13,135 nt of DNA from RGIG3159 sp045640565 (GCA_045640565.1 JAZUFG010000038.1:1-13135), one strand, 5' to 3'; positions 1 through 7,487 are shown, counted from the stretch's first letter. Translations and numbers: made by a program. Notes: generated by a model from the letters alone, not told the origin.

Positions 1-36
1 GGTGCATGCCCTGATCCGGGGTCTTCTTCTGCTCAT
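1..36 (-). CDS. possible 5' end of a further operon gene, cut by the window edge
   Basis: On the minus strand an ATG overlaps the TGA stop of the isomerase-like gene in an ATGA arrangement, and the frame stays open for the 12 codons left in the window (MSRRRPRIRACT). Such four-base overlaps are typical of translationally coupled genes, so the operon may continue. There is no clear Shine-Dalgarno sequence, and twelve open codons can occur by chance. The product cannot be guessed. Confidence 0.2.
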   Translation of the reverse strand, partial: MSRRRPRIRACT

Positions 37-872
37 TCTATTCCGTGCGCCGATAGGTAAAGTTTTGTGGATTCCAGGCAGCGAAGGGCATGTCCTTGAA
101 CACCAAGCTCCCGTATGTGCTCCAGATTGGGAAGCTCAATGGAAAGCACTGTGTCCGGAAGGGCCCCAACCATGGCAGCGATATCCATAATTCCCTCTCC
201 GGGGTAGTATCTTGCTTCTCGGGCAGTATAGAGCATAAGGTCATCCTTGATGTTATCCAGGACGGGATCTCCATCCGGACCTGCAGGCCCATCGCAGAGA
301 TGCATGAAGCGGAAATAGTTCTTATCCGCTCTCTTCAATTCCTCCGCAGTAACTCCGGCCCGCCCCGCATGGAGCGTATCCACCATGAGGAAGAGATTCC
401 CGCAGCGAAGGTGCTCCAAAAGGGTGATGCCTTCCTGCAGATTCCGAACACCAGCCCAGGGCAGGAATTCCAGGTCCACACAGAGTCCATAACCCTTTGC
501 CATCTCACAGAGTTTTCCCATGGAATCCGCATAAAAACTCTTATCCCGGGTCCAAATACTGCTGAGAAGATCCGTGGCTCCCAGCTCCGCCGCTTTTTCC
601 AAGGCCGGCTCATATTCTTTTATATCCAGGTCCGGGCGAATTCTTGCCAACTCAATATCATTCAGCTTCATGCCGTATTCCTTCAGAGCATCTTTCACTT
701 CCCGGAACAGAGCAGGATCCCTGTGAAGGAGAAACTCCGGCTCCCCCGGAAGATGCATGGGAATGGTACGAAGGGATACAAAGTCATATCCGCACTCCTT
801 TGCAATCCGAATCTGCTCTGCAGGGGAGGTCCCGGGGACTGTCAGATAGGCTAAAGAATATTTTTTTGCCAT
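33..872 (-). CDS. sugar phosphate isomerase/epimerase-like TIM-barrel protein (xylose isomerase-like)
   Basis: A 279-residue protein of the AP-endonuclease-2/xylose isomerase-like TIM-barrel family, whose members isomerise, epimerise or dehydrate sugars and cyclitols using a divalent metal. The expected metal-binding set is visible in order: E135 (VDLEF), D165 with H168 (MVDTLHAGR), H191 (FMHLCDG) and E246 (SIELPN). Length is normal for the family and there is no signal peptide, so it should be cytoplasmic. The start is supported by an AGAGGTG ribosome binding site 8 nt upstream. It lies 17 nt after the ThDP enzyme gene and is the last complete gene of the operon in the window. IolE (inosose dehydratase), IolI and hydroxypyruvate isomerase belong to the same fold. 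I see nothing that selects one of these, so the substrate is unassigned. Confidence 0.88.
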   Translation of the reverse strand: MAKKYSLAYLTVPGTSPAEQIRIAKECGYDFVSLRTIPMHLPGEPEFLLHRDPALFREVKDALKEYGMKLNDIELARIRPDLDIKEYEPALEKAAELGATDLLSSIWTRDKSFYADSMGKLCEMAKGYGLCVDLEFLPWAGVRNLQEGITLLEHLRCGNLFLMVDTLHAGRAGVTAEELKRADKNYFRFMHLCDGPAGPDGDPVLDNIKDDLMLYTAREARYYPGEGIMDIAAMVGALPDTVLSIELPNLEHIRELGVQGHALRCLESTKLYLSAHGIE

Positions 873-889
873 AGGAAATGCACCTCTTC

Positions 890-2716
890 TTATGCGTGGT
901 GGGATTTCAAATGATTGGGGGCAAGATAGTTTCCGGCCTCATCAGGGAGAAGTCTTCCATCCTTGACACAATCCTTGGGAGAATAAATATCGTTTATATT
1001 CCAGCAGCCGGGAGTGGGGACCACGATATTCTCCATGGGGGCCTCCACCAGGAAGGGACGGCCGGCGCGGTTTGCCGCAATTGCCTTTTCCATAGCGGGC
1101 TTGAATTCTTCGGCACTCTTTACACAGATAGCCTCCACACCGTAGGCCTTGGCCACATCTGCCCAACGAGGGCTATAGCGATTGCCGCAGCTATCCTTAA
1201 ACTCCGTGCCGAATTTATGGCCGTAGTTTGCATTTTCCAGACCCGCAATCGTCCCGAAGGCAGAATTATTCATGACCACGAATGTGCAGGCAATGCCATG
1301 CTCCACAGCACCGGCTAATACGGAAGGATTGACTCCGAAGCCGCCATCGCCGGTCAAGGTAATGGCAATACGGTCCGGAGCAGCCAATTTTCCTCCCATG
1401 ACTGCAGAAGCGCCAAAGCCCATATTCGCCAAACCGGAGGAATGATGAATGCTCCCCGGAATCGTAATATCAAACTGCTGGGCAACTCCGTTTTTGTTCC
1501 AGCCCACATCCGTAAAAATAAGGGCATCCTCGGGCAGGACTTCCTTTACATCTTTTAATATCCTTTGGGGCGCCATGGGGAAGCGGCTGTCATTGGAAAT
1601 CTCCACATTGGAAGCTTTAAAATCCGCCTTGGCCCCGGCGATCTGTGCGCGCAGTTCGGGATTCTTTTTACCCTCCGGGCAAAGCTCTTTGACAGCGGCC
1701 AGAATTTGTGCAAGAGCCAGTTTTATATCTCCCACAGCCCCGATAGAAACGGGATAATTTCTTCCGATCTCATTGGGGTCAATGTCTACCTGAAGGAATT
1801 CCGTGTTGGCAGGGGTAAAAGTCACCCCCTGATACCAGCTGGAACTATCCGCCTCTGCAAAGCGAGTTCCTAATCCCAATATAACATCCGCATTGTTGGT
1901 TAAGGAGTGGGTAAATTCCAAGCCCCAAAAGCCGGTCTGGCCAACCATCAGGGGATGAAGGTCGGAGAGACATCCATGACCTGCAAGGGTCCGCGACACG
2001 GGAATATCCAAAAATTCCGCAAGAGCCTGCAGTTCCTCCGAAGCCCGGGCAAGAAGGACGCCACCGCCGGCATGGATGAGAGGCCTTTTTGCCTTAACCA
2101 GTTTCTCAGCAATGGCTTTGGCAGCTGCCGGGTCAATAGCAGGCTTTGCAGTCAGCGGTGCATCATGATAGGTTCGTTCCCATAGATCTTCTCTTACCGC
2201 CCGGGAGAACATGTCCATAGGCATATCAATCAGGACAGGACCGGGGCGGCCGGATTCTGCCAAACGGAAAGCCCTATCCAGAATATCCGGCAGCGCATCC
2301 GGGTTATCCACCCGCCAAGCCCGCTTGACCACCGGCTCCAGAAGCCGGTATTGATTGCCGTCCTCCTTCAGCTGAACCTCCTGATGAGGGTGCTTCCCGA
2401 AATAATAGCTCGGCACATCCCCGGCAAAGACCACCATGGGGATAGAATCCAAGGACGCGTTTGCCACACCGGTGATAACATTTGTAATGCCGGGGCCCAA
2501 ATGGCAGAGCACTACAGATGCCTTATGGGTCACACGGGCATAACCGTCTGCTGCACCGGAAGCAATGGACTCGTGCCGCATACCGATATACTCAATTTTC
2601 TCGCTTCTGGAGAGAGCATCCAACATCCCGATAACCGTATGACCGCAGAGTCCGAAAACTTTTGTCACACCCCTGCGCTCCAGGTAGTCAACAATACATT
2701 CTGCAAGTAATTTCAT
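890..2716 (-). CDS. ThDP-dependent enzyme, acetolactate synthase-like
   Basis: A 608-residue protein with the three-domain layout of the acetolactate synthase/pyruvate oxidase family. The N-terminal PYR domain (about 1-170) carries the cofactor-activating glutamate E49 (RHES) and the GPGITN segment at 74-79. The central domain (about 195-345) contains the DIDP strand at 311-314. The C-terminal PP domain (about 380-565) carries the ThDP/Mg motif GDG at 456-458 ending in NN at 483-484. The family makes or breaks C-C bonds next to a carbonyl: decarboxylation, carboligation, or hydrolysis as in IolD. The residues after NN (SAFGTIAGLEN) do not look like a biosynthetic acetolactate synthase, and no regulatory small subunit is adjacent, so a catabolic role is more likely. 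AAAGGA at 2723-2728 is 6 nt from the ATG. The 86-nt gap before it holds only a 5-bp hairpin (2741-2753). Substrate unknown. Confidence 0.88.
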   Translation of the reverse strand: MKLLAECIVDYLERRGVTKVFGLCGHTVIGMLDALSRSEKIEYIGMRHESIASGAADGYARVTHKASVVLCHLGPGITNVITGVANASLDSIPMVVFAGDVPSYYFGKHPHQEVQLKEDGNQYRLLEPVVKRAWRVDNPDALPDILDRAFRLAESGRPGPVLIDMPMDMFSRAVREDLWERTYHDAPLTAKPAIDPAAAKAIAEKLVKAKRPLIHAGGGVLLARASEELQALAEFLDIPVSRTLAGHGCLSDLHPLMVGQTGFWGLEFTHSLTNNADVILGLGTRFAEADSSSWYQGVTFTPANTEFLQVDIDPNEIGRNYPVSIGAVGDIKLALAQILAAVKELCPEGKKNPELRAQIAGAKADFKASNVEISNDSRFPMAPQRILKDVKEVLPEDALIFTDVGWNKNGVAQQFDITIPGSIHHSSGLANMGFGASAVMGGKLAAPDRIAITLTGDGGFGVNPSVLAGAVEHGIACTFVVMNNSAFGTIAGLENANYGHKFGTEFKDSCGNRYSPRWADVAKAYGVEAICVKSAEEFKPAMEKAIAANRAGRPFLVEAPMENIVVPTPGCWNINDIYSPKDCVKDGRLLPDEAGNYLAPNHLKSHHA

Positions 2717-2802
2717 AGTTTATCCTTTCTTAATTGGAAACGGCATGCTGCCGACATCTGAATACGCAGGCGGCAATTCTCCTGTACGCTGCGCCTTCCC
2801 GC

Positions 2803-3975
2803 TCAGAGTTGGATCCTTTTCCCTTCCTCAGCGGAAACATAGGCAGCGTAAATCACCTTCATCGTATCATAAGCCAGGCGGAAATCCGACTCCGGTTTTC
2901 TGCCGTCTGCAATGCAGTTTACAAAGGCATCCAATTCCTCCGCATAACCCCGAAGGGTCTCTTCCGCAACCAGGACCTTGTTCCAGCCGGTTTTCGCCTT
3001 CATATTCTCGGAGATATAGACATTCTCCAAACCATCCTGGTCCATAAAATAGGTGGACATGTTGTCTGCCATCGTCATATTGCAATCCATGACACCGTCG
3101 TTGCAATAGAGCTTGATGCTGTTATGAATACCGCCCATGGTATTGTCATTGCAGAGAATCACGGACTTGCTTCCATCCGAGAAAGTAATTGTGACCGTGG
3201 AAAAATCCTCCACATCCACCGGGTTTGCCATGATGTATTTCCGCTCCTCTTCACGGAGCTTTGCAGAAATCCTCCCAACCTCCGCCGAAACACTGACGGG
3301 AAGGATCTGCTCTCCGTGGGCCTCTGCTTCCACCTGTTTGAGATAGAGGACTCCGGCAATCGGGTGGGAACCCAAGCGCATGAGAGTACCGCCGCCCACC
3401 TTTGCCCAATGGGAGGACAAAACAGAGGTGGAACCGTGAATACTGCAATCACCCACGGAATAAAGGACCCGGGATTTTTTTGCCCGAAGAATTTCTGCGG
3501 CTTTTACGATGGCTGGAGAATAGATATAGTTTTCCGCATAAAAGAAGCTCTGTTCGCTCTGCTCCACAGCACGCTTGACCTTCTCCAGGTCCGCCATCAT
3601 AACTTCGAACATTTTACGCTTGGAAACCCGGTCTCCTATGGGTTCCGGGTCGCCCGGCAGTCCGAAATAGCCGCTCAAAGGCTTTTCACAAATGACATGT
3701 TTCCCTGCCTTCATGGCTTTTGCCGCGAAATCCACATGCAAAACCGGAGGAAGTGTGATGTCAATAAGGTCAATCTCCGGATCCTTCAGGATGCTTTCAT
3801 AATCGGGGGTGGCCTCCTCAAAACCCCATTTTCCCTTCAGGGCTTCAGCTCGCTCCATGTTGCTGTCGCAAACCGTCTTCAAACGGATGGGAACACTGAA
3901 AACTTTGCGATAGGCATTGCAGTGAAAATTTCCGGCAAATCCGGCGCCGATGATGGCAACAGTAATTGATTTCAT
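2803..3975 (-). CDS. Gfo/Idh/MocA family oxidoreductase
   Basis: A 390-residue NAD(P)-dependent dehydrogenase of the glucose-fructose oxidoreductase/inositol dehydrogenase family. The N-terminal Rossmann fold has GAGFAG at 10-15, and the family's catalytic lysine motif EKP is at 97-99 (K98). The C-terminal substrate domain contains GGGTLMRLGSHP at 194-205. H204 matches the conserved histidine, but R200 sits where inositol dehydrogenase has the catalytic aspartate. An apparent insertion of about 20 residues rich in G, P and charged residues follows EKPLSG (about 103-121). An ATG two codons upstream (3981) is possible, but the ribosome binding site favours 3975. The gene starts 12 nt after the lyase gene. 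It probably oxidises a sugar, polyol or sugar acid; the exact substrate is not evident. Confidence 0.87.
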   Translation of the reverse strand: MKSITVAIIGAGFAGNFHCNAYRKVFSVPIRLKTVCDSNMERAEALKGKWGFEEATPDYESILKDPEIDLIDITLPPVLHVDFAAKAMKAGKHVICEKPLSGYFGLPGDPEPIGDRVSKRKMFEVMMADLEKVKRAVEQSEQSFFYAENYIYSPAIVKAAEILRAKKSRVLYSVGDCSIHGSTSVLSSHWAKVGGGTLMRLGSHPIAGVLYLKQVEAEAHGEQILPVSVSAEVGRISAKLREEERKYIMANPVDVEDFSTVTITFSDGSKSVILCNDNTMGGIHNSIKLYCNDGVMDCNMTMADNMSTYFMDQDGLENVYISENMKAKTGWNKVLVAEETLRGYAEELDAFVNCIADGRKPESDFRLAYDTMKVIYAAYVSAEEGKRIQL

Positions 3976-3983
3976 ATCCATTT

Positions 3984-3988
3984 CCTCT
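3984..3988 (-). promoter_or_regulatory. ribosome binding site that decides the oxidoreductase start
   Basis: Minus-strand AGAGG overlaps the TAA stop of the lyase gene. It is 8 nt from the ATG at 3975 but only 2 nt from the ATG at 3981, so 3975 is the better start. The overlap suggests translational coupling. Confidence 0.65.
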
Positions 3989-4920
3989 TATTTCTTTCTA
4001 ACGGGAAGTTCCCGAATCAATTCGCTTGCTTTTCCCGCACGGAGAAGATAGCTGTCGGTGGAATGTCCCAGCAGTTCACAAAGGTACCGACTGACCTCCA
4101 GGACTTTGTCCAGCTGAATTCCTGTTTCTATGCCGCAGCCTTCGCACATGTGGATGAGGTCCTCGCTGGAAAGGTTTCCCGCAGCCCCCGGAACAAAGGG
4201 ACAGCCGCCTACTCCCGCAAAGGCAGAATCAAAGCGAGTGAAGCCCTCGCTCATGCCTGCAAGCACATTGGACATTCCCAAGCCCCGTGTGTTATGGAAA
4301 TGCAGCCACCAGGTAACCTGGGGGTAATCTTTCTGCATCTCCCTGCAAATGCCCGCTACCTGCCTGGGGAAGGCCTGCCCGGAGGCATCCGAAAGGGATA
4401 TTTCCGTCACTCCGGCATTCAAATAAGCCTCAACGATCTCCTTCACGGTGGAGACGGAAATCTCCCTGTCCCATGGGGACCCGAAGGCCATGGAGATTGA
4501 ACCGGAGCAATCTATGCCGGCTTCCCCGGCAGCAGCAACGCACTCCCCGAAACGGGCAACCGACTCTGCAGGCGTGCAGCCCAGATTGGCAATATTATGA
4601 GCAACGCTGGCGCTGACATTCAGCTTGACCTTTTTGCAGCCGCAGGCAGCAGCCCGCTCCACGCCCTTTAAATTCGCAATCAGTGCCCTATACTCTGTCC
4701 CCGGACGGGGATTCAGGCGGCGGAAGAGTTCATCCGTGGTTTCCATTTGGGGAACAGCCTTTGGGCTCACAAAAGAACCAACCTCTATCACAGGAAAGCC
4801 CGCAGCCGTGCAGCCGTCGATCAAAGCCAGTTTTTCTTCAACACTGAGCAGCTTTTTCTCGTTCTGCAGGCCATCCCGGGGTCCGACCTCACAGACAGTA
4901 ATTTTCTCAGCAAATTTCAT
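3988..4920 (-). CDS. hydroxymethylglutaryl-CoA lyase family enzyme
   Basis: A 310-residue TIM-barrel lyase of the HMGL-like family, which cleaves 3-hydroxyacyl-CoA substrates by a retro-Claisen reaction; HMG-CoA gives acetyl-CoA and acetoacetate. VGPRDGLQNE at 12-21 supplies R15 and D16. E46, D178, H207 and H209 (HFH), C240 (GGCP) and N249 (GNLSSED) follow at the same spacings as R41, D42, E72, D204, H233, H235, C266 and N275 of the human enzyme, as I recall that numbering. Catalytic and metal residues are therefore all present. The segment after the histidines reads HFHNTRG rather than the usual HCHDTYG, pointing to a subfamily that may use another acyl-CoA. The start lies 3 nt after the aldehyde dehydrogenase stop, with GGAG inside the last codons of that gene 6 nt upstream, suggesting coupled translation. 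Confidence 0.9.
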   Translation of the reverse strand: MKFAEKITVCEVGPRDGLQNEKKLLSVEEKLALIDGCTAAGFPVIEVGSFVSPKAVPQMETTDELFRRLNPRPGTEYRALIANLKGVERAAACGCKKVKLNVSASVAHNIANLGCTPAESVARFGECVAAAGEAGIDCSGSISMAFGSPWDREISVSTVKEIVEAYLNAGVTEISLSDASGQAFPRQVAGICREMQKDYPQVTWWLHFHNTRGLGMSNVLAGMSEGFTRFDSAFAGVGGCPFVPGAAGNLSSEDLIHMCEGCGIETGIQLDKVLEVSRYLCELLGHSTDSYLLRAGKASELIRELPVRKK

Positions 4921-4923
4921 GGC

Positions 4924-6360
4924 TTACTCCGTATCCATCCCGTCCTTGTAGAAGTCACCGAAGAGCTCCTGCAGAGAGGGCATATCCTCGGGAATGGGAC
5001 GGGCAACCCAGGTGGTGTTCATATAATGCTTCAGGCTGACATTTTCTGAAACAATGTTTCCGCCCCAGGTTCCGCAGCCCATGGAGGATGTTGGGGGCAT
5101 ACCGTTAGTGGCTGAGCCCGCATTTCCCTTATTATTGGGCTGCCGAACCATAATCCTGGAAACAGGCGCTGCCAAGCCCAGGCGGTGAATATGGTCGTCA
5201 TCCCAGGAATAGATGCCGCAGGAGTGGCCTTTCCCGCCCACTTCAAAAACAGCCCGCATCATATCCAGCGCATTCTCAAACTCCCCTTCATATTTGAAGA
5301 GGGTAAGCAGAGTGGTCAGCTTTTCGGAAGAGAAGAGGTAGTCCTTACCGATCTGCCCGATCCCCCCGCCGGTAACAGCAATAAACTTTCTATCCTCAGG
5401 AATGGAGAAGCCGGCGATCTCCGCCAATTTCTGGGGAGCGACGGCAACCGTATTTCCTGTTCGATGACCTTCTTCATCCCACATAGCCTTTTGGATGAGT
5501 TCTGCCTCAGAGGGGCTTGCCAAATAGGCGCCCTCTGCCACCAAAGCCCGGACCATAGCATCATAGACAGACTCGTGAATGATCAAGTTTCCGTCGCAGG
5601 AGCAGCCGGAACCGAAATCTGATGTCTTGGATATCCTGGTATTTCTGGCAGCTTCTGCCTGCCGTTCAGGACTATCCGCTGTATTATCAATAATAACCGT
5701 TGCATTGCCTGCACCGGAACCGTAGGCGGGAGTTCCGGAGGAGTACGCTGATTTTACCATGGGCCTTCCGCCTGTGGCGATAACCAGATCACAGCGCTTC
5801 ATGAGCTCCTGCGTCAAAGCAATGGAAGGCTGCTCGATTCCCTGGATAATATCTGCAGGGGCACCCTCCCGGACCAAAGTATCCCGAATGATTTGGATGC
5901 ACTTCATGGTTACCTTTTTGGCCCGCGGGTGGGGAGAACAAATCATGACATCTCTGGCCTTAATGGCATAGATGATCTGCCCCGCAGGGGTAAGACAAGG
6001 ATTCGTTGTGGGTACCAGGGAAGTGATCACGCCAACGGGTTTCGCATATTTTACAAGCCCCTTTTCCGGGATCTCCTCAATGACACCCACGCTTTTATTC
6101 CGCAGGCAGTCCCGTAAAATAAGCTTCAGCTTGTTTCTCTTATTTCTTTTGGTCACCTTATCGCCCAGCCCGGTCTCGTCCACAGCCTCATCACTGAGCT
6201 GAGCCCAGACCTTCAGGTCATAGAGAGAGGCCGCAACAGCCTGACAGAGACGGTCCACCCGCTCCTGGTCATAGCTTTCGATCACAGCGGCAGCCTTTCT
6301 GGCCTTTGCCACCATTTCTTCAATCATTACAATGTCTTCCGGGGTTACTTCTCTTCCCAT
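4924..6360 (-). CDS. CoA-acylating aldehyde dehydrogenase, sulfoacetaldehyde dehydrogenase (SauS)-like
   Basis: A 478-residue member of the acylating branch of the aldehyde dehydrogenase superfamily, which converts an aldehyde, NAD(P)+ and CoA to an acyl-CoA. The order of motifs matches my recollection of SauS-type enzymes and the aldehyde domain of AdhE: KYAKPVGVITSLVPTTNP (104-121), ATGG (195-198), SSGTPAYGSGAGN (207-219), nucleophile C253 (SGCSCD), SSEKL (344-348), GHSCGIYS (378-385) and MGCGTWGGN (427-435). It lacks the GCN5-like or alcohol dehydrogenase fusion of AdhE and has no obvious shell-targeting peptide. It is the first gene of the operon. AGGAG (plus-strand 6369-6373) is 8 nt upstream of the ATG. 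The next gene is a CoA-ester lyase 3 nt away, so its acyl-CoA product may feed that enzyme. No sulfonate transporter or Xsc-type gene is visible, so sulfoacetaldehyde as substrate is not established. Confidence 0.87.
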   Translation of the reverse strand: MGREVTPEDIVMIEEMVAKARKAAAVIESYDQERVDRLCQAVAASLYDLKVWAQLSDEAVDETGLGDKVTKRNKRNKLKLILRDCLRNKSVGVIEEIPEKGLVKYAKPVGVITSLVPTTNPCLTPAGQIIYAIKARDVMICSPHPRAKKVTMKCIQIIRDTLVREGAPADIIQGIEQPSIALTQELMKRCDLVIATGGRPMVKSAYSSGTPAYGSGAGNATVIIDNTADSPERQAEAARNTRISKTSDFGSGCSCDGNLIIHESVYDAMVRALVAEGAYLASPSEAELIQKAMWDEEGHRTGNTVAVAPQKLAEIAGFSIPEDRKFIAVTGGGIGQIGKDYLFSSEKLTTLLTLFKYEGEFENALDMMRAVFEVGGKGHSCGIYSWDDDHIHRLGLAAPVSRIMVRQPNNKGNAGSATNGMPPTSSMGCGTWGGNIVSENVSLKHYMNTTWVARPIPEDMPSLQELFGDFYKDGMDTE

Positions 6361-6409
6361 ATTATCTGCTCCTTTCCGGGTCCTTTTTCATAAAGATTTC
6401 CTTATGCTA

Positions 6410-6439
6410 AATGTAGCACAAATTTTATCCCCCGTCCAA
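6410..6439 (-). promoter_or_regulatory. predicted promoter of the five-gene operon
   Basis: On the minus strand TTGGAC (6439-6434) and TACATT (6415-6410) are separated by 18 nt, giving a start near 6403 and a leader of about 43 nt before the aldehyde dehydrogenase ATG. An alternative pair, TTGAAA (6452-6447) and TAAAAT (6427-6422), has a 19-nt spacer. Confidence 0.5.
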
Positions 6440-6462
6440 TAGAGTTTTTCAATTTATTCTAT
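6439..6462. promoter_or_regulatory. candidate LysR-type regulator binding site
   Basis: An interrupted inverted repeat, ATAGA-N14-TCTAT, whose right arm also lies in the palindrome TCTATAGA (6458-6465). It lies between the divergent promoters, abutting or overlapping the -35 elements of the minus-strand operon and about 22 bp upstream of the regulator's -35. LysR-type proteins commonly bind AT-rich imperfect dyads in such positions. The arms are short and AT-rich, so this is a suggestion only. Confidence 0.35.
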
Positions 6463-6484
6463 AGATTTTTCCTTATAATTTCTC

Positions 6485-6513
6485 TTGACGAAGGGTTTTT
6501 CTCCGATTATGAT
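6485..6513 (+). promoter_or_regulatory. predicted promoter of the LysR regulator gene
   Basis: TTGACG (6485-6490) and TATGAT (6508-6513) with a 17-nt spacer, each five of six to the sigma-A consensus. Transcription would begin near 6520. This makes the upstream TTG at 6485 impossible as a start codon on this transcript and supports the ATG at 6548. Confidence 0.65.
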
Positions 6514-6547
6514 AGCCATGGAATTTTCCGAAAGTGAGGCATTCTAC

Positions 6548-7438
6548 ATGACACTTTTACAGCTGCAATACTTCCTTTCCTTAGCTAAAAGTCTGCATTA
6601 CACAAAAACCTCCGAGCAGCTTCATATTTCTCAACCCTCACTCAGTTATGAAATCCGGGAACTTGAAAAGTCCCTCGGGGTTCCTCTTTTTGACAGAAGA
6701 AAGCGAAGAATAGCTTTGACCGATGAGGGCCGAGCCTTTTTGCCCTATGCCGAAAAAGCTCTCTCCACCCTGGAAAAGGGCAGTGATCTTCTCCGCCATA
6801 TGGGACAAAAAAAGCGGGGTGAAATTCGCCTTGGCTATTTCCACTCTGTTGCAACGCCACTGATTCCGGACTTGGTGGACGGTTTTTATGAAGAGTACGG
6901 GAAAGAAACACTCTTCCGCTTTACGGAGAGCAACTCCAGAGAAATATCTTTTCTTCTGCAAAATGGCGAATTGGATCTTGCTTTTACCCCGGAGCCGGTC
7001 GACGGTATGGAATCTGTTTCCGTTATTCGGCAGCCCCTTTTTTGCTGTGTCAATGAGAAGCATTCCTTTTCCGGCAAAAGCTTCCTGGAGTTTTCCGAAA
7101 TCTGCGGTGAGCCACAAATACTTTTAGAAGAAGGGAGCAATCTCCGCTCTATCACAGACTCCTGTTTTGCGGAATATGATACGATCCCAAACGCCGTTTT
7201 GGAGGTGAAGGAGTGCAACTCCGCAATTCAATATGTTGCCATGAATTTCGGAGTAGCTGTTCTCCCCGCCGTACCGGCAATGGAAAGCAGCAAAGTTCGG
7301 GCAATTCCCCTGTTTTACCGTGGAAAAGCCTTGGAGCGCTCTGTCTATTTGGACTGCAGAGACGAATCCCAGCTGTCCGATTCTGCCCGTCTCTTCCGGG
7401 ATTATGTATTATCCCATGCTCCTTCGGAACAGATTTAA
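6548..7438 (+). CDS. LysR family transcriptional regulator
   Basis: A 296-residue protein with an N-terminal winged helix-turn-helix (about 1-60; LQYFLSLAKSLHYTKTSEQL followed by HISQPSLSYEIRELEKSLGVPLFDR) and a C-terminal effector-binding domain (about 90-290). I chose the ATG at 6548 because the family normally begins a few residues before the first helix, AGTGAGG (6533-6539) is 8 nt upstream, and the predicted promoter lies between the longer start and this one. The gene is divergent from the catabolic operon with 187 nt between start codons. This is the usual arrangement for a LysR protein that controls its neighbour in response to a pathway metabolite, and that role is inferred from position. 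The effector is unknown. Confidence 0.92.
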   Translation: MTLLQLQYFLSLAKSLHYTKTSEQLHISQPSLSYEIRELEKSLGVPLFDRRKRRIALTDEGRAFLPYAEKALSTLEKGSDLLRHMGQKKRGEIRLGYFHSVATPLIPDLVDGFYEEYGKETLFRFTESNSREISFLLQNGELDLAFTPEPVDGMESVSVIRQPLFCCVNEKHSFSGKSFLEFSEICGEPQILLEEGSNLRSITDSCFAEYDTIPNAVLEVKECNSAIQYVAMNFGVAVLPAVPAMESSKVRAIPLFYRGKALERSVYLDCRDESQLSDSARLFRDYVLSHAPSEQI

Positions 7439-7487
7439 AACATAGGGTATCCGCCCCGGGAAAAAGGCTAAATTGCCTGAATTCCCC

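Noticed and set aside
90..854. Plus-strand open frame of 254 codons opposite the TIM-barrel gene
   Set aside because: Antisense shadow; the minus-strand frame has metal-ligand motifs and a good ribosome binding site, this one has neither.
890..2716. Assigning the ThDP gene as ilvB or iolD
   Set aside because: No ilvN-like small subunit is adjacent, residues after the NN of the ThDP motif differ from biosynthetic acetolactate synthase, and I see no IolD-specific signature.
2741..2753. Hairpin CGGCA-TGC-TGCCG in the 86-nt gap as a terminator inside the operon
   Set aside because: Five base pairs, a 3-nt loop and only three T residues following on the transcribed strand are too weak; at most it is a processing or stability element.
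2734..3969. Long plus-strand open frame of 411 codons opposite the Gfo/Idh gene
   Set aside because: It is fully antisense to a gene with clear family motifs, has no family features itself, and reflects the codon bias of the minus-strand gene.
4924..6360. Naming the aldehyde dehydrogenase sauS and the operon a sulfonate pathway
   Set aside because: Similarity is to the enzyme type; no sulfonate transporter, sulfite-releasing Xsc or sulfolactate enzyme is visible in the window.
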